Shown here one piece after another: positions 5,781 through 7,124 of a DNA stretch of 7,124 bases. Source of the DNA: an uncultured Marvinbryantia sp. (GTDB taxonomy: Bacteria; Bacillota; Clostridia; Lachnospirales; Lachnospiraceae); NCBI GenBank assembly GCA_947624335.1, contig CANQJX010000093.1:1-7124 (forward strand), in the 5' to 3' direction. The position numbers and the translations under genes were made by a program. The notes beneath the pieces are model-generated. The model had not been told where the DNA came from. It made no database searches and saw only the letters and a program-made list of their open reading frames with translations. Position 1 is the stretch's first letter, and each line of letters opens with the position of its first letter.

Positions 5781-7124
5781 ATGGAATATGTAATTGAGAT
5801 GCTGAACATCACAAAAGAATTTCCCGGCATCATTGCCAACGACGATATCACCATCCAATTAAAAAAAGGTGAGATCCATGCTCTTCTGGGGGAGAACGGG
5901 GCAGGGAAGTCAACGCTGATGAGCGTTCTGTTCGGCATGTATCAGCCGGAAAAAGGAACGATCCGGGTTCATGGGAAAGAAGTGAAAATCAACGGGCCGC
6001 TGGACGCGAACGCGCTGGGGATCGGGATGGTGCATCAGCACTTTAAGCTGGTACATAATTTTACCGTGCTTCAGAATATTGTTCTCGGCATGGAAACGAC
6101 CAGAGGCGGTCTTTTGAAGATGGCGGACGCGCGGGCAAAAATCATGGAACTGAGCGAAAAATATAAGCTCTATATTGAACCGGACGCGCTGATCTCGGAC
6201 ATCACGGTCGGAATGCAGCAGCGCGTGGAGATTCTCAAGATGCTTTACCGCGACAACGAGATCATGATTTTCGACGAACCTACGGCGGTGCTGACGCCGC
6301 AGGAAATCAACGAACTGATGGAGATTATGAAAAACCTTACCAAAGAGGGAAAATCCATTCTGTTCATTACACATAAGCTCAATGAGATCAAAGCGGTGGC
6401 GGACCGCTGTACAATCCTGCGCAAAGGAAAGTACATTGCCACGGTGGACGTCGCCGATACCGATAAAGAGACGCTTTCCGAGATGATGGTAGGCCGCAAG
6501 GTGAACCTGACCGTAGAGAAAAGCGATGCAAAGCCCGGCGAAGTGGTTCTGGATGTATCGCACTTAAGCGTCGATGCGAAAGGACACAGCAAAAAAGCGG
6601 TCAACGATGTAAACTTTCAGGTGCGCGCAGGAGAGATTGTCTGCATTGCCGGGATCGACGGGAACGGACAGACGGAACTGGTACACGCGCTTACGGGACT
6701 CGGCCCGGTAAGCGAGGGCACGATCCTTCTGGACGGCACGGATATCACAAAGAAATCAATCCGTTACCGCAACTCGCACGGAATGTCGCACATTCCGGAG
6801 GACCGTCATAAACACGGACTGGTTCTGGATTATAACCTTGCATACAATATGGTGCTGCAGCGCTACTTTGAACCGGAATTTCAGAACAAAGGATTTCTGA
6901 AAAAGGATAAAATCAACCGTTATGCCGACCTTCTGATCGAGCAGTTCGACGTGCGCAGCGGCGAGGGCAGAGAAACGATTGTGCGCAGCATGTCGGGCGG
7001 GAATCAGCAAAAAGCGATCATTGCGCGGGAAGTTTCCCGCGACCATAAACTTTTGCTGGCGGTACAGCCGGTACGCGGGCTGGACGTCGGCGCGATCGAA
7101 TATATCCATAAAGAGATTGTGCGC
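5781..7124 (+). CDS. BMP-type (nucleoside) ABC transporter ATP-binding protein, two ATPase domains (3' truncated)
   Basis: This is the energy-coupling ATPase of the importer, with 448 residues visible; relatives such as NupO have about 510, so about 60 are missing at the right edge. Domain 1 has Walker A GENGAGKST (37-45), a Q-loop at Gln86 (MVHQHFKL), the signature ITVGMQQRVEI (141-151), Walker B with catalytic Glu IMIFDEPTAVLTP (161-173) and the H-loop His198. Domain 2 is degenerate: Walker A reads GIDGNGQTEL (291-300) with Gln in place of Lys, and the Walker B end reads AVQPVRGLD (427-435) where EPT is usual. Its signature MSGGNQQK (404-411) is intact. One good and one poor ATP site is normal for this RbsA-like family. 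The ATG at 5781 is the only plausible start because the frame is closed upstream with no other start codon. Its ribosome binding site is weak (AAGG at 5766-5769, or AAAGGA at 5759-5764 too far away), which fits lower expression than the binding protein. Confidence 0.93.
   Translation, partial: MEYVIEMLNITKEFPGIIANDDITIQLKKGEIHALLGENGAGKSTLMSVLFGMYQPEKGTIRVHGKEVKINGPLDANALGIGMVHQHFKLVHNFTVLQNIVLGMETTRGGLLKMADARAKIMELSEKYKLYIEPDALISDITVGMQQRVEILKMLYRDNEIMIFDEPTAVLTPQEINELMEIMKNLTKEGKSILFITHKLNEIKAVADRCTILRKGKYIATVDVADTDKETLSEMMVGRKVNLTVEKSDAKPGEVVLDVSHLSVDAKGHSKKAVNDVNFQVRAGEIVCIAGIDGNGQTELVHALTGLGPVSEGTILLDGTDITKKSIRYRNSHGMSHIPEDRHKHGLVLDYNLAYNMVLQRYFEPEFQNKGFLKKDKINRYADLLIEQFDVRSGEGRETIVRSMSGGNQQKAIIAREVSRDHKLLLAVQPVRGLDVGAIEYIHKEIVR

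Noticed and set aside
4641..5858. A 405-codon open frame on the minus strand antisense to the binding-protein gene
   Set aside because: It lies opposite a well-supported gene, has no ribosome binding site before its start, spans the terminator region, and its translation shows no recognisable domain. Codon bias of the sense gene explains the open frame.
5910..6563. A 217-codon minus-strand open frame opposite the ATPase gene
   Set aside because: The plus strand encodes a clear ATPase with Walker motifs there. The antisense product has no recognisable domain.
7024..7041. Perfect inverted repeat CGCGGGAA-GT-TTCCCGCG
   Set aside because: It lies within the conserved ATPase coding sequence (residues around AREVSR) and has no T run after it. 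Probably a chance result of codon choice.

Overview
The window looks like a Gram-positive anaerobe of the Clostridia, most likely Lachnospiraceae. The evidence is strong AGGAGG-type ribosome binding sites, a lipoprotein signal with a lipobox cysteine, a sigma-A-like promoter, and a basic-membrane-protein (BMP) family transporter next to complex I-like membrane subunits. Base composition is around half G+C or a little more by eye, which suits the GC-richer Lachnospiraceae. The family-level call is inference. All genes are on the + strand.

Positions 1-4389 hold the 3' part of an operon of three consecutive proton- or cation-conducting membrane subunits of the NuoL/NuoM/NuoN/MrpA/MrpD superfamily. 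The first gene is cut by the window edge. The second is a complete 490-residue paralog of the first. The third is 718 residues and carries a C-terminal extension of about 170 residues beyond the 14-helix core. Gaps of 12 and 16 bases with good ribosome binding sites indicate co-transcription. The conserved membrane glutamate and lysines of the family are present, so the subunits look functional. The partners that would identify the complex (Mrp antiporter, membrane hydrogenase or another complex I relative) must lie upstream, because nothing more belonging to it follows the third gene.

Positions 4390-4538 are a spacer with an A-rich tract and a credible promoter. No convincing terminator for the first operon is visible there.

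Positions 4539-7124 hold the start of a BMP-family ABC importer operon: a substrate-binding lipoprotein, then an intrinsic terminator (5718-5748), then a double-domain ATPase cut by the right edge. In relatives the next genes are two permeases, and the substrates are usually purine or other nucleosides. The terminator between the first two genes is well placed to give more binding protein than ATPase.

I see no mobile element, CRISPR array, RNA gene or obviously new system. The most unusual part is the set of three antiporter-like subunits in a row, and especially the C-terminal extension of the third.
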